Source: an uncultured Lachnospiraceae bacterium (lineage in GTDB: Bacteria; Bacillota; Clostridia; Lachnospirales; Lachnospiraceae). Taken from it: a stretch of DNA of 43,683 bases. The DNA lies in NCBI GenBank assembly GCA_944381535.1, contig CALWLN010000202.1:1-43683 (forward strand). The letters run 5' to 3'. Below, one piece after another: positions 8,464 to 18,577 of this stretch (within the stretch, counting starts at the first letter, position 1; every line of letters starts with the position of its first letter). Both the position numbers and the translations under genes were made by a program. The notes beneath the pieces were generated by a model. That model was not told where the DNA came from, did not search any database, and saw only the letters and a list, made by a program, of their open reading frames with translations.

Positions 8464-8493
8464 TACTTGTATTTTTACTTTTTTGGCTCTGTC

Positions 8494-8703
8494 TCAAATA
8501 TCGTCTCCACCAGCCCGGATATTTTCGCCCTTGGGCTTTCCGGTGGCGCCGAAGCTCTCAAAATCCTCAAAGTAGCGCTCCAGCTTATTCACAGGAAAAT
8601 GTACCTGGGGAAGGTCCTTTATGGCCATCATCCAGGAGACAGCCACTTCCTTTGAGGCATCCCACAAGGTTCCGTCCAAATCGAACAGTATTCCTTTTTT
8701 CAT
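8494..8703 (-). pseudogene. HAD-superfamily phosphatase, internally deleted and truncated
   Basis: Only 69 codons remain of a phosphatase normally over 200 aa. The start MKKGILFDLDGTLWDASKEV carries HAD motif I (DxDGT). After about 38 residues the frame jumps to KLERYFEDFESFGATGKPKGENIR, which resembles the segment before motif IV in related HAD proteins. It then ends in AGGDDI and a stop. Motifs II, III and IV are absent, so it cannot be active. It begins 16 bases after the CoA-transferase beta gene, as a former last gene of that operon. Confidence 0.75.
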
Positions 8704-8719
8704 CACACAACTCTTTTCT

Positions 8720-9388
8720 TTACGCAAAACGGGGATTTACGCGCATTTCCTTTAAATCCTCGGAGATGATCAGCGTGGCCTCCGTGGCTGCCTGAATCTC
8801 CTCAACCGTATATTCCGGATTGTACTCGGTGAGCACAAGCCCCTTTGGCGTTACCTCTATCACGGCCATATCGGTGATGATGGTGTTCACCTGACCCGCA
8901 GCAGTTAGAGGCAACGTGCATTTCTTCAAAATCTTTGGCTTCCCCTTGTTGGTGTGCTCCATGGCCACGATCACACGCTTGGCGCCTACCACCAGGTCCA
9001 TGGCTCCGCCCATGCCGGCTACGATCTTCCCGGGGATGATCCAGTTGGCAATATTCCCCTTCTCATCCACCTGCAGGGCGCCCAGCACCGTGGTATCCAC
9101 ATGGCCGCCCCGGATAATGGTAAAGGAGTCCGCGCTGTTGAAAAATGCTCCTGTGGGCTCGATTCCCGCCGGCGCGCCGCCGGCATTGGTGATGTAGGGC
9201 GCATCCTCCGGGTCATCCGCCACAGCTTTCAATCCCACAAAGCCGTTCTCCGACTGTAAAATAAGAGAGACGGAAGGATCCACATAGCTGGGCACCAGCG
9301 TGGGAAGACCGATTCCCAGATTGATCACGTCGCCGTCCTTTAATTCCCGCGCCACCCGGGCGGCAATATACTGCTTCTTCTCTTCCAT
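8720..9388 (-). CDS. atoA: CoA-transferase subunit B (acetoacetate/butyrate type)
   Basis: Beta subunit of a family I CoA-transferase that moves CoA between acyl-CoA and acetate, butyrate or acetoacetate. At 222 aa it has the usual length. The catalytic Glu lies in the SENGFVG motif near residue 51. The glycine-rich NLGIGLPTLVPSYV and the GGAMDLVVGAKRVIVAMEH blocks are characteristic. Its ATG shares one base with the stop of the alpha gene, so translation is coupled. It could equally be called ctfB. The exact acid specificity cannot be read from the sequence. Confidence 0.9.
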   Translation of the reverse strand: MEEKKQYIAARVARELKDGDVINLGIGLPTLVPSYVDPSVSLILQSENGFVGLKAVADDPEDAPYITNAGGAPAGIEPTGAFFNSADSFTIIRGGHVDTTVLGALQVDEKGNIANWIIPGKIVAGMGGAMDLVVGAKRVIVAMEHTNKGKPKILKKCTLPLTAAGQVNTIITDMAVIEVTPKGLVLTEYNPEYTVEEIQAATEATLIISEDLKEMRVNPRFA

Positions 9389-10050
9389 CAGTTGGCACCT
9401 CCCTCTAAAATATGGGTCACATAGATTCCCGGTGTATGTACATTTTCCGGTCCGATGGCTCCAGCCTTCACATGCTCGTCAGCCTCCACGATCACCATAT
9501 CCGCCGCCGTAGCCATCAAAGGATTAAAATTCCGTGTAGAACCCCGGTAACGGACATTTCCCACCTCGTCCACCTGGTAGGCCTTGATAATAGCCACATC
9601 TGCCTTTAAGGGCTTCTCCAGAAGGTACTCCACGCCGTCCACCTCGATGACTTGTTTTCCCTCCTGGACAACGGTCCCCACTCCCGTGGGGGTCAAAAAT
9701 CCGCCTAAGCCTGCGCCGCCGCTTCGGATCCGCTCCGCCAGGGTACCTTGGGGCGTAAACACAATCTCAAGTTCTCCGTCGCTGTACTGCTGGCCGCAGA
9801 CTTTATTTAAGCCCACATGGCTGGCGATCAGCGTCTTGATCTGATGGGTATCTATCAGTTTTCCAATGCCCTGCCCAGGACGGCCCGCGTCATCACAGAT
9901 GGCAGTCAGATTCTTCGCTCCGCTCTCCACGATGGCGTCCACCAACCGCTCAGCGGTTCCGTTTGTCATAAAACCGCCGATCATGATGGTCATGCCATCC
10001 TTGAAAAGACCGGCCGCTTCGCTCTGGGTAATTCTCTTTACCTTTGACAT
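9388..10050 (-). CDS. atoD: CoA-transferase subunit A (acetoacetate/butyrate type)
   Basis: Alpha subunit partner of the preceding gene, 220 aa. It has the family N-terminus with FKDGMTIMIGGFMTNGTAERL, the CoA-binding GIGKLI and GTLAERIRSGGAGLGGFLTPTG block, and the ADVAIIKAYQVDEVGNVRYRGSTRNFNP stretch (family-conserved). GAAAGGAGACAGAT gives a strong ribosome site. The organisation alpha-beta is the one seen in ctfAB and atoDA. The unusual 5' leader (10061-10192) may control it. A role in fermentative acetate/butyrate exchange is likely. Confidence 0.92.
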   Translation of the reverse strand: MSKVKRITQSEAAGLFKDGMTIMIGGFMTNGTAERLVDAIVESGAKNLTAICDDAGRPGQGIGKLIDTHQIKTLIASHVGLNKVCGQQYSDGELEIVFTPQGTLAERIRSGGAGLGGFLTPTGVGTVVQEGKQVIEVDGVEYLLEKPLKADVAIIKAYQVDEVGNVRYRGSTRNFNPLMATAADMVIVEADEHVKAGAIGPENVHTPGIYVTHILEGGAN

Positions 10051-10060
10051 ATCTGTCTCC

Positions 10061-10192
10061 TTTCATTGTTACTGTCCAGCTTTTTGGACATAAAGGTACA
10101 TCCCCCAGGGGACCTTCTCTTCGCCTATCGGCGAATTCACCTTGCCCGAAGGGTGTTTCATTATTACTGTCCAGCTTTTTGGACATAAAGGG
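10061..10192 (-). promoter_or_regulatory. Leader with duplicated 36-base palindromic repeats
   Basis: Two copies of a 36-base sequence lie at 10061-10096 and 10157-10192, differing at one position. Each contains TGTCCA-GCTTTT-TGGACA. Between them are three short dyads: GGT...CCCC/GGGG...ACC, TTCGCC/GGCGAA and CACCTT/AAGGGTG. The copy nearer the gene runs directly into the ribosome site of the CoA-transferase alpha gene. This may be a pair of operators or a folded mRNA leader. The repeat also reads as a short peptide (MSKKLDSNNE) on the minus strand, so a local duplication of a gene start is another option. Confidence 0.6.
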
Positions 10193-10232
10193 TTTGTTAA
10201 TATTATAACAAACTTTTCCAGAAAAAGATAGC

Positions 10233-12047
10233 CTAAGCTTCTATATTTTTTTCTTTATTTTCGTCATTTTTCGCAATGGAAAGAGACAGCTCCTCTAACT
10301 GTTTGTCACTGACCATACTGGGGGCGTCCGTCATGAGACAGGAGGCGTCCTTCACCTTGGGGAAGGCGATAACGTCCCGGATGGAATCCGCCTGTACCAT
10401 CAGCATCACCATGCGGTCCAGACCGTAGGCCAGTCCTGCGTGTGGGGGAACACCGTATTTGAAGGCGTTTAGCAAAAATCCGAACTGCTCATAGGCGCTC
10501 TCTCTGGTGAACCCTAATACCTCCAGCATTTTTTCCTGAATGTGGTTCTGGTGGATACGGACGGAGCCGCCGCCCAGCTCGGTGCCGTTTAACACAATGT
10601 CATAGGCCTTGGCCCGGACAGCGCCTGGGTCGGTGTCAATCTTGTCCCAGTCCTCCTCCATGGGCATGGTAAAGGGATGGTGCATGGCCATAAAACGGTT
10701 CTCCTCCTCAGACCACTCCAGCAGGGGAAATTCGGTCACCCAGAGGAAGTTGTACTGATTCTTGTCAAGAAGGCCAAGTTCCCTGGCCAGTTCCAGACGC
10801 AGGGCTCCAAGCACATCCCATACGACCTTATTTCTATCCGCCGCAAAGAGCAGTAAATCGCCGGGCTCTCCGCCCATGGCCGCAACCAGAGCCTGAAGCT
10901 GCTCCTGGCTCATAAATTTCGCGAAGGAGGACTTGTAGGTACCGTCGGCGTTTACGGAAAGGTAAGCCAGTCCCTTAGCGCCGTAACCCTTGGCAAATTC
11001 CACCAGCTTGTCGATTTTCTTTCGGGGCATGTCGCCCTGGCCCTTGGCGTTGATACCCCGGACAGAGCCGCCGTTTTCCAAAGCTCCGGTAAACACGCCG
11101 AAGCCGCAGCCTTCCACCACCTTGGACACATCCGTAAGCTCCATGCCAAAGCGGGTGTCCGGTTTGTCGGAGCCGTACCGGTCCATGGCCTCCTGCCAGG
11201 TCATCCGTGGGATGGGCAGGGAAACCTCCACACCGATGGCCTCCTTAAATACATACTGCAGCAGACGCTCGTTGACCTCGATCACATCATCCACGTCCAC
11301 AAAGGACAGCTCCATATCCGCCTGGGTAAATTCCGGCTGTCGGTCCGCCCGCAGATCCTCATCCCGGAAGCACCGGGCGATCTGAAAATACCGGTCGTAA
11401 CCGGAGCACATCAGAAGCTGCTTAAAAAGCTGGGGCGACTGGGGCAGTGCATAAAAGCTGCCGGGATGGACACGGCTTGGAACCAGATAATCCCTGGCCC
11501 CCTCGGGGGTGGATTTTGTGAGCATGGGCGTCTCGATCTCCAGAAAGCCCTCTTTTTCCATAAAATTGCGAAGCAGCATGGAAACCCTGCTCTTCATCAT
11601 CAGATTCCGCTGTAGATCCGGCCGCCGCAGATCCAGATACCGATATCTCAGGCGCACGTCCTCTTTGGTCTGGCTGTTCTCCTCGATGGGGAAAGGCGGC
11701 GTTTCGGATTCGGATAAAATACGGACATCCTCAGCAATCACCTCGATATCGCCGGTTTTTAAGTTCTCGTTGACTGCGGCGGAACGCTTCTCAATGGTTC
11801 CGGTCACCGCAATCACAAACTCGTTTCGTAAGGTTTCCGCCTTGGCGAAGCCCTCCGCTCCTACCTTGGGCTCATCAAAGACGATCTGCAAAAGCCCGGA
11901 ACGGTCCCGCAAATCAATAAAAATCAAACTTCCTAAATTTCTTCTTCTCTGAACCCAGCCCATCACGGTCACTTCCTGGCCGATATTGGCACCGGACACC
12001 TCCGTACATCTGTGGGTTCTCTTTAATCCCTTCATGGATTCTGCCAT
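10233..12047 (-). CDS. aspS: Aspartate--tRNA ligase
   Basis: Class II aminoacyl-tRNA synthetase of 604 aa, the bacterial long form. The N-terminal OB fold (residues about 10-110) reads RTHRCTEVSGANIGQEVTVMGW then RRNLGSLIFIDLRDRSGLLQIV. Class II motif 2 is FRDEDLRADRQPEFTQ and motif 3 is GLAYGLDRMVML. The bacterial GAD insertion lies between. It is the last gene of the rel-hisS-aspS operon, 55 bases after hisS. GAGGAAATACC precedes the start. Confidence 0.97.
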   Translation of the reverse strand: MAESMKGLKRTHRCTEVSGANIGQEVTVMGWVQRRRNLGSLIFIDLRDRSGLLQIVFDEPKVGAEGFAKAETLRNEFVIAVTGTIEKRSAAVNENLKTGDIEVIAEDVRILSESETPPFPIEENSQTKEDVRLRYRYLDLRRPDLQRNLMMKSRVSMLLRNFMEKEGFLEIETPMLTKSTPEGARDYLVPSRVHPGSFYALPQSPQLFKQLLMCSGYDRYFQIARCFRDEDLRADRQPEFTQADMELSFVDVDDVIEVNERLLQYVFKEAIGVEVSLPIPRMTWQEAMDRYGSDKPDTRFGMELTDVSKVVEGCGFGVFTGALENGGSVRGINAKGQGDMPRKKIDKLVEFAKGYGAKGLAYLSVNADGTYKSSFAKFMSQEQLQALVAAMGGEPGDLLLFAADRNKVVWDVLGALRLELARELGLLDKNQYNFLWVTEFPLLEWSEEENRFMAMHHPFTMPMEEDWDKIDTDPGAVRAKAYDIVLNGTELGGGSVRIHQNHIQEKMLEVLGFTRESAYEQFGFLLNAFKYGVPPHAGLAYGLDRMVMLMVQADSIRDVIAFPKVKDASCLMTDAPSMVSDKQLEELSLSIAKNDENKEKNIEA

Positions 12048-12102
12048 GGTATTTCCTCCCTGTTTTTCCTATCTAAAATAAAATTTTGCCGGATATCGTT
12101 TC

Positions 12103-13362
12103 CTACTCTGCTTCTCTGGCATAAAATTCCAGGAACTCCGTGTAGCCCTCTTTTGCAAGCTGCTCTTTCTGGAACTTTTTATTTTTGTTCATCCGCACCA
12201 CCAGCACCTGGCAGCCTGCCGCCCGCTCCTCCTGGGCTTTGGCAATCACCCCGGTCAGCTTCTCCCCGGGATAGCCCTTCTCAATCAGGTAAGCCTTCTT
12301 CCGGGACTGACCGGGAATCTTGAAACCATTTTCCATCATCAGCAGTATGATTCGCTCAAAACCGATGGAAAAGCCGCAGGCCGGCACATCCCTGCCGGTG
12401 AAATTGCCGATCATCTTGTCATACCGTCCGCCGCCGCCGCAGCTTCCGCCAAACTGAGGCATGGCAATCTCAAAAATCGTCCCGGTGTAGTAGGACATCC
12501 CCCGCACCAGGGTGGGGTCGAACACCAGCTCAAATTTGGCGTTCTTGGTGGCATTGACGGTGGAGACGATTTCCGAAAGGCTCTGCTCCACCTCCGGCTC
12601 CAGGAATCCTTTCAGTGTTTCCGCCAGGTAAGCGATTCCGTCCTCCGCAGCCTCCACTCCCTGAAACAGAGCGAGATATCTGTCAATGCTCTCTTTGGAA
12701 AAGCCGTTCTCGGAAAGCTCTTTCTCCACGCCCTCCAGGCCGATCTTATCCATCTTATCCAAAATGATAAATACGGTATCGTAATCCTCCTCTGCAAAGC
12801 CGCTGTAGGCCGCCATGGCCTTCAGGATCCTCCGCTCATTGAGGCGGATCTCAAAGCCCTCAAATCCCAGCCTCCCCAGGGTGGTGGTGGTGGCCAGGAT
12901 CAGTTCTATCTCCGCCAGGTTGCTGGGTTCGCCCAAAATATCGATGTCGCACTGCATAAACTGCCGGTAACGTCCCCGCTGGGGCCGGTCCGCCCGCCAC
13001 ACATTGCCCATCTGCAACGCCTTGAAGGGGGAGGGCAGATTGTTGGCATTGTTGGAATAAAACCGGGCCAGAGGCACGGTCAGATCGTAACGCATACCGA
13101 AATCCACCACATCTGCCTCAGTCTTTGCCGTCTCTAAATTCAGCTTCTCTCCCCGCTTCAATACCTTAAAAATCAGTTTCTCATTTTCACCGCCCTGCTT
13201 GTTGCTGAGATTTCCGATGTTCTCCATACAGGGTGTCTCGATGGGCGTAAATCCAAAGCTCCGGTAAGTGTCCTTGATGACCCCCATCACGTAATCCCGA
13301 AGCTGCATTTCCTCCGGTAAAATATCCTTCATCCCGTTGACCGGTTTCTTTGCCAGTGCCAT
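12103..13362 (-). CDS. hisS: Histidine--tRNA ligase
   Basis: Class II synthetase, 419 aa, of usual length. It starts with KPVNGMKDILPEEMQLRDYV. The motif 2 region is GNVWRADRPQRGRYRQFMQCDID. The His-specific block is LVRGMSYYTGTIFEI and motif 3 is PACGFSIGFERIILLM. A C-terminal anticodon-binding domain follows (QVLVVRMNKN). The hisS-aspS pairing is common in Firmicutes and supports one transcript with hemZ, 77 bases upstream. Confidence 0.97.
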   Translation of the reverse strand: MALAKKPVNGMKDILPEEMQLRDYVMGVIKDTYRSFGFTPIETPCMENIGNLSNKQGGENEKLIFKVLKRGEKLNLETAKTEADVVDFGMRYDLTVPLARFYSNNANNLPSPFKALQMGNVWRADRPQRGRYRQFMQCDIDILGEPSNLAEIELILATTTTLGRLGFEGFEIRLNERRILKAMAAYSGFAEEDYDTVFIILDKMDKIGLEGVEKELSENGFSKESIDRYLALFQGVEAAEDGIAYLAETLKGFLEPEVEQSLSEIVSTVNATKNAKFELVFDPTLVRGMSYYTGTIFEIAMPQFGGSCGGGGRYDKMIGNFTGRDVPACGFSIGFERIILLMMENGFKIPGQSRKKAYLIEKGYPGEKLTGVIAKAQEERAAGCQVLVVRMNKNKKFQKEQLAKEGYTEFLEFYAREAE

Positions 13363-13439
13363 AACTTCATTTCCTTTCTCTGGTTTTGTTTTCAGCGATA
13401 CTTATTTTCAGCAAGCCCCGCCATTCCTGTTTCCCGCCG

Positions 13440-14885
13440 TCACATGTATTTTGCAATGGCTTCCCGCTTGCGCTCTATCATCTCGTCAATTCTGCCAAGA
13501 TAATTTTCAATATCCTTGACATTGTCCGTCCGCTCAATCCGGCGGCCCCCGTCAAAGACGAATTTCGTGGTGGCTCCCGCCCCCAGGGCAAGAATGGATT
13601 GCTTTTCTTCCATAATTAATATGTTATAAAGCCCCGCTTTGCCCTCTTTTGCGTATCCCACATTCTCAAAATTGCCCGCCATATTTTTCTGCCGATACAG
13701 ATAATAAGGCACCATTCCCATCCCTCTGGCGTACCGGGCCGTCAAGTCGATGATCTCCCAGGTATTGGTGATGGTAAGGTCCTGATATTCCTCCTTAAAC
13801 ATCCGAAGTCTTGCCGCTCGCTTGATGGCCAGGGAATGGACCGTGATACTGTCCGGACTCAATTCCTTCAACCGCTCCATGGTATGTTGCACGTCCTCTA
13901 TGGTTTCCTCCGGCAGTCCCACGATCAGATCCATATTGATATTGTCAAAGCCCAGGCTTCTTGCCAGATGAAAGCTCTCCACCGTCTGCTCCACCGTGTG
14001 GCGGCGTCCAATGAGATCCAGGGTAGCCTGCTTCATGGTCTGGGGGTTAATGGAAATGCGGGAAATGTGATGTTTCCTTAAAACCTGAAGCTTCTCGGCC
14101 GTGATACTGTCCGGCCGCCCGGCCTCCACCGTGTACTCCAGCAAATGGGAAAAATCAAAGGACTGCTCCACCTTCGTCAACAGCCGGTCCAGCTGCTCCG
14201 CCGTCAAAGTGGTGGGAGTTCCGCCCCCGATGTAGACGGTGTTCAGCTTCCAATCCCGAAGCGCCCGGGCCGTGAAGTCGATTTCTTTTTCCAGCGCGGC
14301 AAGGTACTCCTCCATCCGCGCCGCCCATTTTCCAAGGGGATAGGAGGTAAAGGAGCAGTACAGGCAGGTGCTGGGACAGAAGGGAATCCCGATATACAGG
14401 CTGTAGCCGTTTTGGTAATCCGCCTGTCTTAACAGGGCCAGCTCCCGCCCGGCGATCTCAATGCTCAGATCAATCTTCTCGTCGCTGGCAAAATAGGTGT
14501 TTTTCATGTAGTCCCGAATCCACCCGGCGTCCCGGCCCTCCTCCAGAAAGGCCATGGGGATCTTGGTGGGCCGGATCCCCGTCAGGGTCCCCCAGGGCAG
14601 TGTGGTATGGGTGTAATCGCAAAGCAGCCGGTACAGGGCCTGCTTCAAGCGGTTCTTGGTCTGGGTCCGGTCCGCGTAATTCACCGGGATTCGCAAAAGC
14701 TCCTGCCCATCTATGGCAAAGGAGATGGCGTCCGGCTCGTAGCGGATAGCCATAGAAAACAAAGGCGCCTCCGAGAGGACCTTTGTCTCTGATGTCACAC
14801 TCACATCCTCTTTTGGGAAAAAAGCCTTCACCAGAGAGTGAATGTCGTATTCAAAATTTGCGATATTTAAGGTTACTAAAATCAT
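13440..14885 (-). CDS. hemZ: HemZ-type radical SAM coproporphyrinogen dehydrogenase-like protein
   Basis: Radical SAM protein of 481 aa. An N-terminal roughly 160-residue domain typical of HemZ precedes the SAM core. The cluster motif is IPFCPSTCLYCSFTSYP (CxxxCxxC). YIGGGTPTTL is the glycine-rich SAM site and RISINPQTMKQ and DLIVGLPEET follow in HemN order. The family is named for anaerobic coproporphyrinogen oxidation, but many HemN/HemW/HemZ relatives have other or unproven roles. No other haem genes are nearby, so the reaction is uncertain while the family call is firm. AAAAAGGAAG is the ribosome site. Confidence 0.9.
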   Translation of the reverse strand: MILVTLNIANFEYDIHSLVKAFFPKEDVSVTSETKVLSEAPLFSMAIRYEPDAISFAIDGQELLRIPVNYADRTQTKNRLKQALYRLLCDYTHTTLPWGTLTGIRPTKIPMAFLEEGRDAGWIRDYMKNTYFASDEKIDLSIEIAGRELALLRQADYQNGYSLYIGIPFCPSTCLYCSFTSYPLGKWAARMEEYLAALEKEIDFTARALRDWKLNTVYIGGGTPTTLTAEQLDRLLTKVEQSFDFSHLLEYTVEAGRPDSITAEKLQVLRKHHISRISINPQTMKQATLDLIGRRHTVEQTVESFHLARSLGFDNINMDLIVGLPEETIEDVQHTMERLKELSPDSITVHSLAIKRAARLRMFKEEYQDLTITNTWEIIDLTARYARGMGMVPYYLYRQKNMAGNFENVGYAKEGKAGLYNILIMEEKQSILALGAGATTKFVFDGGRRIERTDNVKDIENYLGRIDEMIERKREAIAKYM

Positions 14886-14927
14886 AATACTTCCTTTTTA
14901 GAGAGTTTATAAAAAATGCTTGCTTTT

Positions 14928-15560
14928 TTATAAATACGGATTCCACATCCGCTCCTGGCCGATGGTGGTGCTGTCCATATGGCCCGGATACACCTCCGTG
15001 TTCTCCGGCAGCACCAAAAGCTTCTCCTGGATGGCCCGCACAAGCTGGCTCATGCTGCCTCCCGGGAAATCCGTCCGTCCGATGGACTGGCAAAACAGCG
15101 TGTCTCCGGAAAAAAGAACATCCTCTCTGGGAATATAATAGCAGCAACCGCCCGGGGTGTGTCCCGGCGTGTGGAATACCTGTATGTCAAAGCCTGCCAG
15201 ATCTAACTGCTGGCCCTCCTTCACATACACATCCGCATGGTATCTTTCCCCTTGCCCCGTCATCATGCCGGAAAGGTTGCAGCGGGGGTCCTCCAGGGTG
15301 GCCTGCTCGGCCTGGTGAGCGTAAATCCGCGCATTCAGAAGCTTAGACAGTTCCTCCGCCCCTCCCGCATGGTCAAAATGACCGTGGGTCAGCAAAATTG
15401 CCACCGGCTTTACGCCAAGCTCCCTCACCCGCTCCGCCAGCATTTTGGCGGAAGCTCCCGGGTCTATCACAAGAGCCTCCTTCGTAGCGGTATTGATCGC
15501 GATATAACAGTTGGTCTGCGCCGCGCTGACGCAATATTCCTCTATTTTTAGACTTATCAT
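14928..15560 (-). CDS. MBL-fold metallo-hydrolase, glyoxalase II-like
   Basis: Metallo-beta-lactamase-fold hydrolase of 210 aa. The metal-binding motif THGHFDHAGG (HxHxDH) is near residue 60. HTPGHTPGGCCYYI and the late GDTLFCQSIGRTDFPGG and YPGHMDSTTIG supply the remaining ligands. The N-terminus ends in ALVIDPGASAKML, typical of hydroxyacylglutathione-hydrolase-like proteins. It lies between rel and hemZ, an arrangement seen in clostridial rel operons. It may hydrolyse a thioester such as a bacillithiol- or CoA-linked one; the substrate is not shown. Confidence 0.88.
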   Translation of the reverse strand: MISLKIEEYCVSAAQTNCYIAINTATKEALVIDPGASAKMLAERVRELGVKPVAILLTHGHFDHAGGAEELSKLLNARIYAHQAEQATLEDPRCNLSGMMTGQGERYHADVYVKEGQQLDLAGFDIQVFHTPGHTPGGCCYYIPREDVLFSGDTLFCQSIGRTDFPGGSMSQLVRAIQEKLLVLPENTEVYPGHMDSTTIGQERMWNPYL

Positions 15561-15652
15561 AGCTGCCTCTTCTTTCTATGCTTTCACAAGTCGCATGCAT
15601 TCTCTCCGATGTCTGCCGCACCCGTGGGAATCCCCGGCCGTTTCACGCCTTG

Positions 15653-17968
<2,316 letters not shown>

Positions 17969-18010
17969 ATTACTCTCCCGTCTTTTGTCCACTTGGTGAT
18001 TATTCTTCCT

Positions 18011-18039
18011 ATTATAAGGAATTTTTAATAAAAATGCAA
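18011..18039 (-). promoter_or_regulatory. Promoter of the rel operon
   Basis: Minus strand TTGCAT (18039-18034), 17-base spacer, TATAAT (18016-18011). It fixes the rel start downstream of it. Confidence 0.8.
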
Positions 18040-18158
18040 GATTTTCGTGCAAAACACTCACAGACGCCCTCTATTCAACAGTTTTGAGATGCAATGCCAA
18101 TTTTCGCAACCCTTTTTTACAATAACTGAATTACGATAATTATAGCATAAACAATCTA

Positions 18159-18275
18159 CTAAGAGAAGCATGACTTTTGAAGACGTTCGCACGTATTCAT
18201 GGAATTAATCAGAGCCAGCCGCAGACCCTCGCCGCTCGTGGGCTTATCAAGTGCCGCCAGGATGTTAAGCAGCGA
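18159..18275 (-). pseudogene. ABC-transporter ATPase remnant
   Basis: A 38-codon fragment reads SLLNILAALDKPTSGE, the conserved stretch directly after Walker A in MacB/LolD-type export ATPases. It then runs into an unrelated tail (GLRLALINSMNTCERL) and a stop. Walker A itself is lost just upstream, where a stop precedes the fragment. This is debris, not a gene. Confidence 0.6.
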
Positions 18276-18372
18276 TCATCCTGCGAGAAAAGTGTTAAAA
18301 AGTTCAAAGTCTGATAAAATTAATAGTTGTAGCATCCTGTGAACAATGGTAAACTTGTATCAGATGAGTTAG

Positions 18373-18456
18373 ATCAATCCCTATACCTGTGAAGGAACAG
18401 ATTTTCTGGGAAATGAAGTCCGGCTGTATGAGATTTTTGACGGCGAGGGGCAATAA
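18373..18456 (+). pseudogene. 3' coding remnant of unknown gene
   Basis: Twenty-seven codons (INPYTCEGTDFLGNEVRLYE and seven more) end in TAA and are followed 25 bases later by a strong terminator. The composition looks like a protein C-terminus and no start or ribosome site precedes it. I do not recognise the family. The rest of 17969-18577 holds only the rel promoter and the ABC remnant. Confidence 0.4.
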
Positions 18457-18481
18457 AGACCAGCATAAATATACGGATAGC

Positions 18482-18516
18482 AAAAAATCGGGCAGGGTTC
18501 TCTTGCCCGATTTTTT
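18482..18516. terminator. Bidirectional intrinsic terminator
   Basis: AAAAAATCGGGCA (18482-18494) pairs with TGCCCGATTTTTT (18504-18516). The A and T runs let it act on both strands: for the plus-strand remnant and for the minus-strand GNAT gene that ends at 18578. Confidence 0.88.
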
Positions 18517-18577
18517 ACCGCAATGCCGCAATCACACTTTTTAAGCATCGTATTTTTGTAGTTCCCCATGCGCAAAA

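Noticed and set aside
9950-10186. 78-codon frame starting in the CoA-transferase leader (MSKKLDSNNE)
   Set aside because: Mostly out of frame with the real alpha subunit gene; the peptide start comes from the 36-base repeat. Kept only as a possible leader peptide.
18304-18531. 75-codon minus-strand frame over the debris region
   Set aside because: Runs through the terminator hairpin and has no ribosome site or recognisable motif.
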